A stretch of DNA of 64,000 nucleotides from Tetraselmis striata (GCA_006384855.1 VCJN01002157.1:1-64000); one strand, 5' to 3'; positions 1 through 10,577 are shown, counted from the stretch's first letter. The notes: a model not told the origin generated them from the letters alone. Translations and numbers: made by a program.

Positions 1-29
1 CAACCGCTGCCCATTCGCCTTGGGCTGCG

Positions 30-1604
30 GCCCGCCGCGCCTTGGCGCCGCGCTGCCGCGGCCGCCGCGCCTTGGCGCCGCGCTGCCCCGGCCGCCGCGC
101 CTTGGCGCCGCGCTCCCCGGCCGCCGCGCCTTGGCGCCGCGCTGCCCCGGCCGCCGCGCCTTGGCGCCGCGCTCCCCCGGCCGCCGCGCCTTGGCGCCGC
201 GCTGCCCCGGCCTTGGCGCCGCGCTCCCCCGGCCGCCGCGCCTCGGCGCCGCGCTCCCCCGGCCGCCGCGCCTCGGCGCCGCGCTCCCCCGGCCGCCGCG
301 CCTCGGCGCCGCGCTCCCCCGGCCGCCGCGCCTTGGCGCCGCGCTGCCCCGGCCGCCGCGCCTTGGCGCCGCGCTGCCCCGGCCGCCGCGCCTTGGCGCC
401 GCGCTCCCCCGGCCCGCCGCGCCTTGGCGCCGCGCTCCCCCGGCCGCCGCGCCTTGGCGCCGCGCTCCCCCGGCCGCCGCGCCTTGGCGCCGCGCTGCCC
501 CGGCCGCCGCGCCTTGGCGCCGCGCTCCCCCGGCCGCCGCGCCTCGGCGCCGCGCTCCCCCGGCCGCCGCGCCTCGGCGCCGCGCTCCCCCGGCCGCCGC
601 GCCTCGGCGCCGCGCTCCCCCGGCCGCCGCGCCTCGGCGCCGCGCTCCCCCGGCCGCCGCGCCTCGGCGCCGCGCTCCCCGGCCGCCGCGCCTTGGCGCC
701 GCGCTGCCCCGGCCGCCGCGCCTTGGCGCCGCGCTCCCCCGGCCGCCGCGCCTGGGCGCCGCGCTGCCCCGGCCGCCGCGCCTGGGCGCCGCGCTCCCCC
801 GGCCGCCGCGCCTCGGCGCCGCGCTCCCCCGGCCGCCGCGCCTTGGCGCCGCGCTGCCCCGGCCGCCGCGCCTTGGAGCCGCGCTCCCCCGGCCGCCGCG
901 CCTTGGCGCCGCGCTCCCCCGGCCGCCGCGCCTCGGCGCCGCGCTGCCCCGGCCGCCGCGCCTTGGCGCCGCGCTCCCCCGGCCGCCGCGCCTCGGCGCC
1001 GCGCTGCCCCGGCCGCCGCGCCTTGGCGCCGCGCTCCCCCGGCCGCCGCGCCTCGGCGCCGCGCTGCCCCGGCCGCCGCGCCTTGGCGCCGCGCTCCCCC
1101 GGCCGCCGCGCCTCGGCGCCGCGCTCCCCCGGCCGCCGCGCCTTGGCGCCGCGCTGCCCCGGCCGCCGCGCCTTGGCGCCGCGCTGCCCCGGCCGCCGCG
1201 CCTGGGCGCCGCGCTGCCCCGGCCGCCGCGCCTTGGCGCCGCGCTCCCCCGGCCGCCGCGCCTCGGCGCCGCGCTCCCCCGGCCGCCGCGCCTTGGCGCC
1301 GCGCTGCCCCGGCCGCCGCGCCTTGGAGCCGCGCTGCCCGGCCGCCGCGCCTTGGCGCCGCGCTCCCCCGGCCGCCGCGCCTTGGCGCCGCGCTGCCCCG
1401 GCCGCCGCGCCTTGGCGCCGCGCTCCCCCGGCCGCCGCGCCTCGGCGCCGCGCTGCCCCGGCCGCCGCGCCTTGGCGCCGCGCTCCCCCGGCCGCCGCGC
1501 CTCGGCGCCGCGCTCCCCCGGCCGCCGCGCCTTGGCGCCGCGCTGCCCCGGCCGCCGCGCCTTGGCGCCGCGCTGCCCCGGCCGCCGCGCCTTGGCGCCG
1601 CGCT
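30..1604. repeat. 30-bp GC-rich minisatellite, about 52 tandem copies
   Basis: The stretch is a head-to-tail array of a 30-base unit built around GGCCGCCGCGCCTTGGCG. Two positions vary between units: CCTTGG/CCTCGG/CCTGGG, and GCTGCCCC/GCTCCCCC. Two units carry a rarer GGAGCC variant (near 876 and 1326). A few units are shortened, for example near 200 and 415. Because 30 is a multiple of three and the unit has no stop, several frames stay open for 400-550 codons and give decapeptide repeats such as LGAALPRPPR. I treat these as non-coding by-products. The array ends sharply at about 1604, where the degenerate minus-strand gene begins. Confidence 0.95.
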
Positions 1605-1605
1605 G

Positions 1606-3060
1606 GGTCTAGAGTCCTCCCCTCCCTGGTGATAGCGTCCACCTGCGCCTTGCGCTCGGGGCCGTCCTCCTCCGTCACCACATTCTGCAATTCTGCAACC
1701 CCCACCGCGTGACGAACCACGCAGCTCCTTGCATGCGCTTGTACATGTGCCCAAGCACCGCCCGGGGACGCGAAGCTCCTTCTCGGTCATGATCGCCTTC
1801 ACCCGGGCCTCCTCGAGCAGCGGACCGGCGTTAAGAATGGAAAACGTTTCCATGTGGTTCAAGCAGTCGTCCATGACCCAGCCGGACTGCACCGTCACCT
1901 TGCCTGACCCTGCAGTCATGGAGGGGAATGCCGTCACGCCCACGCCCACGCACGCCCACGCCCAGGGGGGGGGGGGGGTTACCTTTCGATTCTTGGACAC
2001 TGCAAACGAAGGGCGCAACCCGCGTTCAAAGTTGCTGGGTATCGGGACTAAAGCCTGGCGCCGGTCTTCCTGCTTCATAGCTCGGAATCCAATGTGGCCC
2101 TGCACGGTGACAAATTTCCTCCAGAAGTCCCTTCCCAAGCCCAAAAAAAACAGGTGGAACGGCGCGAGGGGGAAGAGGTTGACCATGCTGACATAGCCCA
2201 GGACCACATGCACATGGCACACGCCATGGCAGCCAGTGTTGTGCTTGGCCTCCGCCAGCCGGGTTGTGTTGAACGCACGCCGGGCAAGGTGCGTGATTCA
2301 CTGGACAAGTCATCGCCTTCATGGACGGTTACCAAGCGAGCATCCCCGTCCGCATCCACATGGGGGTGCTCCTGGGCAGCCGCCATAGCCTCCACAACCT
2401 GCCACGCCGACCGGGCGGGTGCGTGTGATTCCATACAACCGCAGTTGAGTGGTGCCACCCGCACGCAGGCCGGGCCTACTCACCTCTGAACGCAGAAGGT
2501 CCACAATGTCACCGTCCTCGAAAACAGCGCGCCACTGGGTCGCCCCGCCGTAGTCCTCCAACACCCACTCGGTAACGACGCCGGTTATCACGCCGTAGTG
2601 CCATACTCCCCGGAACTTCTTGGCGATGACCTTCATGTAGAAGTCACCGGGATCGCCTTTCCGTATCACGCCCTCATCGGCAGGTTCCACGTCCGCCAGC
2701 GGCCACGCAGGCGCGTCGATGTCCACACCGTCTTCGCCAACGGGGTCCTCCCCCACACCCATCACATCGTCCTCCGAGACCAGCGCCGGCGGGCCGTTTC
2801 CGACGGCTGCAGCTACTCCTGCTGCCGCCCCTGCCGCTGCTGCTGCTACTGCTGCCGCCCTGCTGCTGCTGCTTGTAATAAGGCGGCCTTGCGGTGCAAC
2901 TTAGCCGCACGCTTCAACGAGTGGCTACAATTCGGGTATTTCCGGAAGTGCCGCTCTCGCGCCGTCCTTTCACTACTGCCCGTCACGATGCCGTGGCAGT
3001 GCTTGCATGTGTACACGCCATTCTTCGACACACTCGAGATCCATCCCTCTCCCGGCATGC
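1606..3060 (-). pseudogene. Broken transposon-type gene: BED-like zinc finger, Tudor-like module, transposase-like C-terminus
   Basis: Read from 3060 downward. The first segment (ATG near 3060, just after a poly-C tract and a CAG acceptor) has a BED-type finger pattern: YTCKHCHGIVTG, then a spaced H and C in RHFRKYPNCSH. A run of CAG/GCA triplets near 2850 holds a one-base frame slip. The reading then continues as an acidic linker and a Tudor-like module (KKFRGVWHYGVITGV, then WRAVFEDGDIVDLLRSE), ending at a GTGAGT donor near 2486. Further down come a segment with FHLFFLGLGRDFW (about 2110-2270) and one with SGWVMDDCLNHMETF (about 1830-1920), in shifted frames. The 3' end runs into the minisatellite. 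BED fingers are typical of hAT and related transposases; the catalytic part is not recognisable enough to name a superfamily. Several frame breaks suggest a dead copy, although homopolymer sequencing errors could cause some of them. Confidence 0.55.
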
Positions 3061-4550
3061 CTGCTGCCGCGCGCGCGCGGGGGGGGGGGGGGGGGGGGGT
3101 TGAGAGTTGGGGTGAATGTAGCCCACCACCGGCAGGGAGCACAAATGCGAGTGCGCGGCTGTCCGCGCTTGGTTCAGGGGTGAGCGGCGGTGACCGCCAG
3201 GCGACCCCGTACTTCATGCGCGTGCTGGGGCGTTACACAATCATCAGCAGTTAGGGCGGCTGCATTAAAACGCGCACCTACGAACACCACCTACCGCCTA
3301 CCACCTACCGTACCACCTACATCCGCCCACACCTCCGCCCGTCGTGCCGCACACCGCCGCACACCGCGGCGATGTGCAGCGATGTGCAGCGAGTACTTGC
3401 AGCCGCCTGTACTTAGCCCGGGTACTCCGCGTCGGCGGGCGACACGCGAGCCCGCGTGCGCATATCAATTTGATGAAATTATGGAAACGAGAAATTCATA
3501 TAGTACTTTACATGTCGCGCGCGATAGTCGTCGCTACTGGGTATGAAATCCACGTCCCTCGTCCGTCCCGTATCGTCCCCGTATGTCGTCGTTCGTCACC
3601 AGTAGGGCACATTTACGTCACATCTGAATCTCACAGTGCCAACACCCGGAGACGCAGTGCCTCTTATTAGCATCACCGTGCCCAGAGATGAACTCAAGAA
3701 GTTGGTGCCGGACGCAGAGCTCTCCCTCCCGGCCTTCAATGTCGTGACCAAGAGCTATGATCCCCAGAGCTTAAAGCCCAGTCACGCTTCTGGGTTCAAC
3801 ACTACGCGGGACGGTGTCAAGTGCAATGCGGTGCCCCGAGCCACGGCTATGGATCGGCTTGAGCACTCTCTGTTGGGCGACGGACAACGGGGGCTGGCAG
3901 TGCGGGGTGCAGCGTGGCACGTACAACACGGAGCCAAAGCAATAAGACGCAATGGCCTACTTCGAGACATTCTCGAGACCTCGACATGTCGTAATAGGCA
4001 TGGTTTTCGGCACTGTGGGTAAGGTGAGCAAGAGGGTGCGCCGCACGGTGCGCGCTGTCGCATGCTTGGCCGCCGATCAGGGTGCCCTCTCATCGCAAGG
4101 CACTCGGTGCACCAGCCACCCGGGCTCCTCAGGAGGCCTTACTCGCAAGAGGTTTTCTCGGCATCCTGAGCTTGGTGGCCGCGCAAGAGCGTGCGTGCTC
4201 GTTGCCTCACCAGATGGCGCAGATTTGTATGCCACCCCGTTGCCGAACATGCACAACGCGTGCGTGGATCGCCATCGCTCACACGTGCCCGTGTGGCCCG
4301 GACTCTTCACAGGGCACTCATCCATCCCGCCCCGTGCGGGGTGCGGGCCGTTTTTAAGTAGCGGCTTTTGTGGATCTTTCAGTATTGATTTTATCGTCCG
4401 TGTTTAATCCTTATTACTACTGTTGGCCTTATTCTTGTAATTCAGACCAGTATAGGTACCCGTATCGGTCGCTACGTCGCTACCTGTCGTTTTTTCCGGC
4501 CCGAGCGGGACAGGATTGGCTAACAGTCGTACCAAAGCATGTTACTACGC
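3061..4550. other. Intergenic stretch with one weak hypothetical ORF
   Basis: It begins with a poly-G run (about 3080-3100). A plus-strand ORF at 3636-4022 (128 codons) has a protein-like first half (DELKKLVPDAELSLPAF) but no family I recognise and no flanking splice evidence. Short CACC/TACC-rich simple sequence lies at about 3285-3345. I see no other feature. Confidence 0.3.
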
Positions 4551-4611
4551 ATTTCACAAGGATCGTCTGGTTTGCCGAAGAATGCCAGGTCTGGTTGGGC
4601 GGGCTGTGGTG

Positions 4612-4778
4612 CGCTCGATGGAGCGTGCCACAGCAAAGGAGAGTGACCGGTCGGTGCGCCGTGAAGGCAGGTGGTGGCTCTGACCGGCCCCCGCAATCGT
4701 GCGCGCGCACACACGCGCTACGGGCGCCGCGCCAGGGCTATCTCGTACAGGTAGAGAAACCACATAAACTAGTTTAGA
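4612..4778 (-). repeat. A2 repeat of DIRS-like element 1, between two 29-bp B repeats
   Basis: It is nearly identical to 7371-7547, differing mainly by T/C substitutions. The flanking B copies at 4551-4579 and 4780-4808 match over about 29 bases. The second B is followed directly by element-internal sequence. In PAT-type elements this B-A-B end is thought to let a circular cDNA be completed before recombinase-mediated insertion. Confidence 0.85.
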
Positions 4779-4877
4779 ACATTTCACAAGGATCGTCTGG
4801 TTTGCCGACTAGAAAATGCCCGGCGCAGCAGGCCACGGGCGGGGGTCACGGGCGGGAATGTTGAAGGCGACGACAGG

Positions 4878-6776
4878 CTAGCGGGGTGCGCCCACAGGAA
4901 GGCGGTCGCCGGTACGGCCAGGAATGAAGAGGTCGTGGCGCGGCTTCCAAGAGCGCATGTCGGGGCACATCTCCGAGAGGAGCTGGTACCAAGCTTTGTC
5001 AGGCCAGTAGGGAACAATGACGATGGCTGGGGCACCGCTGGACTCAAGTTTGGAGACTAGATCGCCGATGAGGTTCCACGGAGGGTTACACCAGTTACGT
5101 TCGCAACGCCATGCAGCGTCGGAGAGGCGCAGGGCGTCGACGGCCTCGCACCGCGGGTCACGCTAGCGGGCGTTGTAGCGGGGCAAGAGGGCGTTTTCAG
5201 AAGTCGCGAAGCGGTCGATGGTGCAGGCGCCCCATTTAGTAGTGAGCGAGGCGAATCGACGAGGGTTGAACTGCCAGTCGTCGCAATCAACCTCGCGACT
5301 AAGGCAGTCAGCCTAGATATTCGCCGCAGAACGGATGTAGCGCACGGAAAGGGTGATGCCGTGCGTGTCCATGAGGTACAACGTTTTGCGTAGCTCAGCC
5401 ATGAGGCGTGGAGAGCGAGAGGTGAGGTTAGTGAGGACGCCGACAACTGCTTGGTTATCCTCGTGCAAGCGAATGTGGCGGTTTTGGAGCATGGGAAGGA
5501 AGGACTCAATAGCCAAGCGGACGGCTTTGAGCTCTTTCAGGGTAATGTGCGCATTGCGGTCATCGTCGTACCAAAAACCCCGAGCTTCATGGTGCTCGTT
5601 CAAAACGGCACCCCAGCCGTACGACGAACTGTCGACGTGTAGGTATCCGGTTTCGACGGGGCGGTTAATGGGACGGCCGTTGTGTTGGGTGGGCACACCC
5701 ACCCACCATTGCAGATTGCGTTCGAGCTGGCGGATAAGCTTGACGCGGCCGGACCAAGAGTCGCGCGTCTTGAGCACATCATGCAGCTCACGAAGGTAGA
5801 AACGGGCAGGGGCAATGGCCAAGTAGAGAAACTGGCATTTGCCCGCGAGAGCGGCCAACTCGCGAGCTGGCAACCACCGACGATCGCGTTTTGCTCGTTG
5901 GATTAGGCGTTTGGCCGCGCGAGCAATGCTGGCGAGTTTCTCAGCGGGCGCACGAAGAGTAGGTGACCCCGATGTGTCAATTTCTAACCCCAGGTGCACG
6001 AGCTTCTGGGTGGGCTCCCACACGCCCTTGTTGGGGTTGCGCAGCAGACCAAAGCCCGAGAGGTGGCGTTCGATGTAGTCACGTTGCCAAATGGCCTCAG
6101 CCTGAGTCCGAGCTAGAAACAGGAAGTCGTTCATGTATGGCAACATGCGCAGGCCAAATCGTCGCCGGGGAATAGGTGTGCCGTCTGCTTCAGCCGGGTT
6201 ACGACGCAATGCCCTAGTGAGGACGTTGGTGAATTGGCAGAAGTAATAGGGGGACAGAGACCAGCCCATGGGAAGGCCAGCCAGTCGGTACGGAGTGCCG
6301 CGGTAATCGACAGTGAAAAAATCCCTGTCCTCAGGGGCGATTCCAACCGCGTAAACCCCGTCATGCAGGTCCATCTGCAACATGTAGTCCCCAGGGCGCG
6401 CCAGGTTGCGTAAATGCGAAAGCGTCTCAAACGAAAGATCGCGCGTCTCACAATAACAGCGGTTCAGGGGGCGAAGGTCAATGATGAGCCTCCATTTGTT
6501 TGTTCCAGGCTTAGGAACCAGGAACAGCCGGGACACCCATTTTGCGCAGTAGCCTCGCTCCCAGCCCCCAACGGCCGGGAAGCGAGCCAATTCACCGTCC
6601 ATAAACTCCAGTTGAGCAGGAGTAGCATCCCCCATTGACACCCCCCGATGAAAAGAAGGTGGGGCAAGCCCGTCCAAGAAAGGAACGCGTACACCTCGGG
6701 ATATCCAGTTGAGAACACTGCGATTTGCGCCAACGGCTTGCCAGTTGCCGAGATTACGACGGACGCGATGTTTCAT
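4878..6776 (-). pseudogene. DIRS-type reverse transcriptase / RNase H, inactivated
   Basis: Open from ATG at 6776 to a TAG at 5313. The same frame continues past it as recognisable protein, through a second TAG at 5163, to a TAG at 4878. The first 487 residues hold the reverse transcriptase: VSRLFLVPKPGTNKWRL, GDYMLQMDLHDG, DFFTVDYRGTPYRL, LPMGWSLSPYY. RNase H follows with HVDSSSYGWGAVL, ITLKELKAVRLAIESF and LHEDNQAVV, then IRSAAN. The RT active-site box reads LPYMNDFL where family members have YVDD or YMDD, so the first catalytic Asp is Asn. The TAGs at 5313 and 5163 sit where related copies have Trp (ANFWADRLSR and NATWLDPGCE in the 50-kb copy). After them comes the DIRS-type tail (WCNPPWNLIGDLV). 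The ATG overlaps the TGA of an upstream 115-codon Arg/Pro-rich frame (7120-6773) that I cannot name. Confidence 0.9.
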
Positions 6777-7370
6777 AAAGGGGGAGTCGGGAGTACAGGA
6801 ATTGGCGCGATGGATGTCGCGGAGGGGCGAGCAGAGCGCCCTGTCGCTCTGCTGGCCCTCTCCGCGTCGGCGTCATGGTCCACGGTGCGCGGCACAGTAG
6901 GAGTGCCGCGGCGTGGGAGTAGCCATGTGCCGCTGGGCGCTGGCTTGGCCACTGGCAGTGTACTGTCACTTTGTATTCGAATCTGTACTAGACGGCGGGC
7001 GTGCGCCGGCATACGCCCCAATCGGAGCGCATCGCGACACCTACGCCGAGTAGGGGCCAGTACGGATCGAGCCATGCCCCCAAGGGCAAGGGCAGCCGCG
7101 GGGTTACTGTTGGTCGGCACTGGTCGAAGGTCTTGAACCTTGTTCCACTGAATGGGGAAGCGCTGCAGCTTCGTCCTCTCCTCGCGTTGGGCGAGTAATC
7201 AGCAGCTCGTTCGCGGGTAGTAGTTAGCACGTCGCAAGCGGCGCGCGTACTCTAACCACACAAACCCTAACGGGTTTCTCCCATGGGGGGCCCCGAAAGG
7301 CGTCGCTCACCGTACATGGTACGATGGCGGAAGACCGGCACCCTGCGCGGCAAAATTGCCGCGACTTTGC

Positions 7371-7548
7371 TGCGGTGCGCTCGATGGAGCGTGCCACAGC
7401 AAAGGAGAGTGACCGGTCGGTCCGCCGTGAAGGCAGGTGGTGGCTCTGACCGGCCCCCGCAATCGTGCGCGCGCACACACGCGCTACGGGCGCCGCGCCA
7501 GGGCTATCTCGTACAGGTAGAGAAACCACATAAACTAGTTTAGAACAT
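7371..7548 (-). repeat. A1 terminal repeat of DIRS-like element 1
   Basis: This is the outer single copy of the A repeat (see 4612-4778), ending in AAACTAGTTTAGAACAT. It marks the 5' end of the element in the minus-strand sense. Unlike the A2 end, no B repeat flanks it. Confidence 0.85.
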
Positions 7549-7665
7549 ATCGTATGCGCCCGACCCGCGGCGGCTAATCCTCACCTACTGTGCCGTGGAT
7601 TTAACACGGTCAGGTGGGGCCAAGAAATAATGAATTATTGTTTTTCCCTTGTTTGTGTTGGAGCA

Positions 7666-7921
7666 GTAAAGTAAAGTAAAGTTCGCCCCGGGACATCGGC
7701 CGAAGCCGCCCCAGCACTTGACCTCGTGCGCCAACCGCAGTCGTAGGTCTGGCATAGCCCATAGACCATTGCCTCATTCGAACCCCGAAGGGCTAATGCA
7801 TCAACCGAGTAAACCCGGGACACGCCGGGCCGATATTGCCGAAATACATCGGCCAGGAATCGAACCCGGTACCTCTCGCACACGAGACGACCGCTCTACC
7901 GAGCGGACAAGGGATGTACCT
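7666..7921 (-). mobile_element. tRNA-derived SINE, copy 1
   Basis: On the minus strand this begins GGTACATCCCTTGTCCGCTC. It has a tRNA-like head with a B-box (GGTTCGATTCC) inside an intact T-arm (CCGGG, seven-base loop, CCTGG), then a ~170-bp body and a short (TTTAC)n tail. Near copies lie at 22346-22593, 45954-46215 and 49864-50122. No open frame spans it. This is the usual layout of a Pol III-transcribed SINE that moves with LINE machinery. I see no clean target-site duplication here. Confidence 0.85.
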
Positions 7922-8658
7922 TGTAAAGGTTTTGCCGGTATTACGGGTACAGGTACTCGTAATCCGGACAGACGGCCTAGGCGAACTGGGACCAGCCCGC
8001 CTATCCGCGCGTTGGCCCATTTTTCAGGTCCTCATTCAATTCGCGACGTACCCCGGTACCGAATCACTGCGTCTTTGTTACGAGATGAGACAGTACCGGT
8101 ACGAATATGCAGTGACGACTAAGCTCTCACGGCCCGGCCGGTCTCGAGCCGCCGACTTACATACTCGCAGTCACTCGCTCTGCCACTGAGCGCCCTAGTC
8201 AGCATAAGTTCCCGGGTCTGATGGTCGGACCGACCATGGAACTCATACAAACGGGGATTGTTGGAGCAGTATTCGAGCTATGTAGCGACTAATCCTTACA
8301 GTCCATCGTATTTTTCTGCATCGTTTCGTCTCCATTTTAATTGTTTTTCCCACCCTTTTGCGGGGGTCAACACATAAACGTGATATTTGTCCGCAAACCG
8401 TTTGTGCTTCTACGGTGCTAACGACAATCCTTATTTATTATTACACGCGTACGACCCGACCATGTTCGTACTTGTAAATACCGGCGGTCCGAGTGCCATC
8501 AGTGCTGGCTAGCGACAATATATTCCTTATATCCCTCGTGTTTATGACCGGCTCTGGCTGCTGGTATTTACGAGTGCAAATATGTAAAATCGCTACCGCC
8601 TACAATAACCGACGATAATATCTAGCCCCATCAGCATATATTGGTCGTACTGGTAGTT
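7922..8658. other. Non-coding stretch with a second tRNA-like head
   Basis: Minus strand 8195-8138 looks like half of a tRNA: a D-arm GCTCAGTGGCAGAGC and a B-box-like GGCTCGAGACC. The anticodon arm is degenerate and no acceptor stem closes it. It lies ~220 bp upstream of SINE copy 1 in the same orientation, so it may be the 5' part of a composite SINE. An imperfect hairpin GGTATTACGGGTAC / GTACTCGTAATCC lies at about 7936-7965. The rest is AT-richer DNA with no feature seen. Confidence 0.45.
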
Positions 8659-9632
8659 CCCCTACCTCTTGGGTTGAGCGGAGGAAAAGGAGAGCCGCGT
8701 CCGAAATCGCCTGGAATACGCGAGAATCGATACCGGTAACAATACGGTTTTATCACGGATTTTTAGGCGTCCGTCCTCCGTCCGTCCGTCCTCCTGTGCT
8801 GCGTCTTCGCGTATGAACCGTCATACGTTCGATCTGTGCTCGTTTGATTTCTAGGCACACCTCCGAAGACGGCAAGATTCTGAATGGATGCGCGTGTATT
8901 CTAGCTCAGGCACGTCATGTATTCGTCTAAAACGCCAAAATAACGCGGTACCGCAGCGCGTTTTTATTGCTGAATCAGCAGCAAGCGAGACGCGCCCTCT
9001 CTGTTTATACAGTGGTCCGAGGATATACTGTAACATGGTGCTGTAAAAAGGGGTCGCCGCGGTGCGGGGGCAGTCCGCCGACCCGGGGCCCGGCGTCCGT
9101 CGACGGACGGGCGACGGTCGAACGGCGGCGTCCGGCGTCCGGTGCCGGTACAGGCGGCGGGCGTGGCGATTCGCGGCGTGCCCGCCCCGTAGACCTGACG
9201 ACCGGCCCGACCTGCGCGGCCTCGTGCGGGATGCGGGCCGCCTGTAGGCGGCTTGTACTGTATTGCTGATCTTGTAGTGCTGTTTTTTTTGGGGGGGGGG
9301 GTAATACAACTTTTAGCGGTGGGTTGGGTACCGGCCTTTTTGTAATGCACACCAGTAGTCAGCGGCCCGCTTTTACGCGGCTTGCAGATTTTTAAATCTG
9401 TTTTACAAAATAATACGTCTCTTTTGAAAAATAAATTACTGGCGAAAAAAAACATTTACTGACAAATCTAACGCTAATAAAAGCATTATTACCCGGAAAC
9501 AACAGTATTACAAGATCAACACTCCAAGCTGGCTAAAAGCGGCCCGCATCCCGCACCACGCTCAACCCAAGAGGTAGGGGCACCTCCACAGATCCCCGGC
9601 GCGAAGCGCCGCTTAGTTTCATAATACCCGTT
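8659..9632. repeat. Tandem unit 1 with 22-bp inverted ends
   Basis: It starts with CCCCTACCTCTTGGGTTGAG (8659) and carries the exact inverse of that 22-bp sequence at 9559-9580, followed by a 52-bp spacer that contains a GGCGC-GAA-GCGCC hairpin. The whole block repeats at 9633. Inside are a CGTCC/CCTCC-rich run, a ~200-bp very GC-rich core (about 9055-9245) with the palindrome CGTCCGTCGACGGACG, and ~35-45-bp subterminal inverted pairs (about 9220-9255 against 9510-9556). No convincing coding sequence. The structure suggests a non-autonomous TIR or foldback element. Confidence 0.8.
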
Positions 9633-10577
9633 CCCCTACCTCTTGGGTTGAGCGGAGGAAAAGGAGAGCCGCGTCCGAAATCGCCTGGAATACGCGAGAA
9701 TCGATACCGGTAACAATACGGTTTTATCACGGATTTTTAGGCGTCCGTCCTCCGTCCGTCCGTCCTCCTGTGCTGCGTCTTCGCGTATGAACCGTCATAT
9801 GTTCGATCTGTGCTCGTTTGATTTCTAGGCACACCTCCGAAGACGGCAAGATTCTGAATGGATGCGCGTGTATTCTAGCTCAGGCACGTCATGTATTCGT
9901 CTAAAACGCCAAAATAACGCGGTACCGCAGCGCGTTTTTATTGCTGAATCAGCATTCGAGGCTATTCAGCGACTATTCCTTACCTACACGGTAGTCCAAG
10001 TATGGTGCTGTAAAAAGGGGTCGCCGCGGTGCGGGGGCAGTCCGCCGACCCGGGGCCCGGCGTCCGTCGACGGACGGGCGACGGTCGAGCGGCGGCGTCC
10101 GGCGTCCGGTGCCGGTACAGGCGGCGGGCGTGGCGATTCGCGGCGTGCCCGCCCCGTAGACCTGACGACCGGCCCGACCTGCGCGGCCTCGTGCGGGATG
10201 CGGGCCGCCTGTAGGCGGCTTGTACTGTATTGCTGATCTTGCAGTGCTGTTTTTTTTTTTGGGGTAGTACAACTTTTAGCGGTGGGTTGGGTACCGGCCT
10301 TTTTGTAATGCACACCAGTAGTCAGCGGCCCGCTTTTACGCGGCTTGCAGATTTAATCTGTTTTACAAAATAAATTAATACGTCTCTTTTGAAAAATAAA
10401 TTACTGACAAATCTATCTAACGCTAAAAGCATTATTACCCGGAAACAACAGTATTACAGGATCAACACTACTGTACAAGCCGGCTAAAAGCGGCCCGTAT
10501 CCCGCACGGCCGCACCACGCTCAACCCAAGAGGTAGGGGCACCTCCACAAATCCCCGGCGCGAAGCGCCGCTTAGTA
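9633..10577. repeat. Tandem unit 2 with 22-bp inverted ends
   Basis: Second copy of the preceding unit: left end 9633-9654, right end 10518-10539, then the same spacer and hairpin. It is nearly identical to unit 1 over most of its length. They differ in a ~50-bp swapped segment (about 9953-10000 against 8981-9035), where unit 2 has a sequence resembling the flank at 8268-8297, and in small indels. Confidence 0.8.

Larger units (their letters stand above)
4551..7548 (-). mobile_element. DIRS-like retroelement 1 with split direct repeats; RT/RNase H only
   Basis: Outer structure on the plus strand: a ~29-bp B repeat (4551-4579, ATTTCACAAGGATCGTCTGG), an A repeat (about 4612-4778), a second B (4780-4808), the minus-strand coding region, and a second A (about 7371-7547). 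Both A copies contain AACCACATAAACTAGTTTAG at the end and a GCTCGATGGAGC hairpin. In the minus-strand sense this is A1-ORF-B1-A2-B2, the arrangement described for PAT/kangaroo-type DIRS retrotransposons, which integrate through a tyrosine recombinase. Only RT and RNase H are found inside. No gag or recombinase is recognisable, so the copy would need help from other elements to move. Confidence 0.85.

Noticed and set aside
20..1712. Three overlapping plus-strand ORFs of 400-556 codons at the window's start
   Set aside because: They are different frames of the 30-bp minisatellite, kept open because 30 is divisible by three and the unit lacks stops. No domain, start context or splice signal supports them.
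8851..10315. Arg/Pro-rich ORFs on both strands
   Set aside because: They come from the GC-rich core of the tandem TIR units. The same bases give long frames in several registers, and the two copies differ without regard to codon position.
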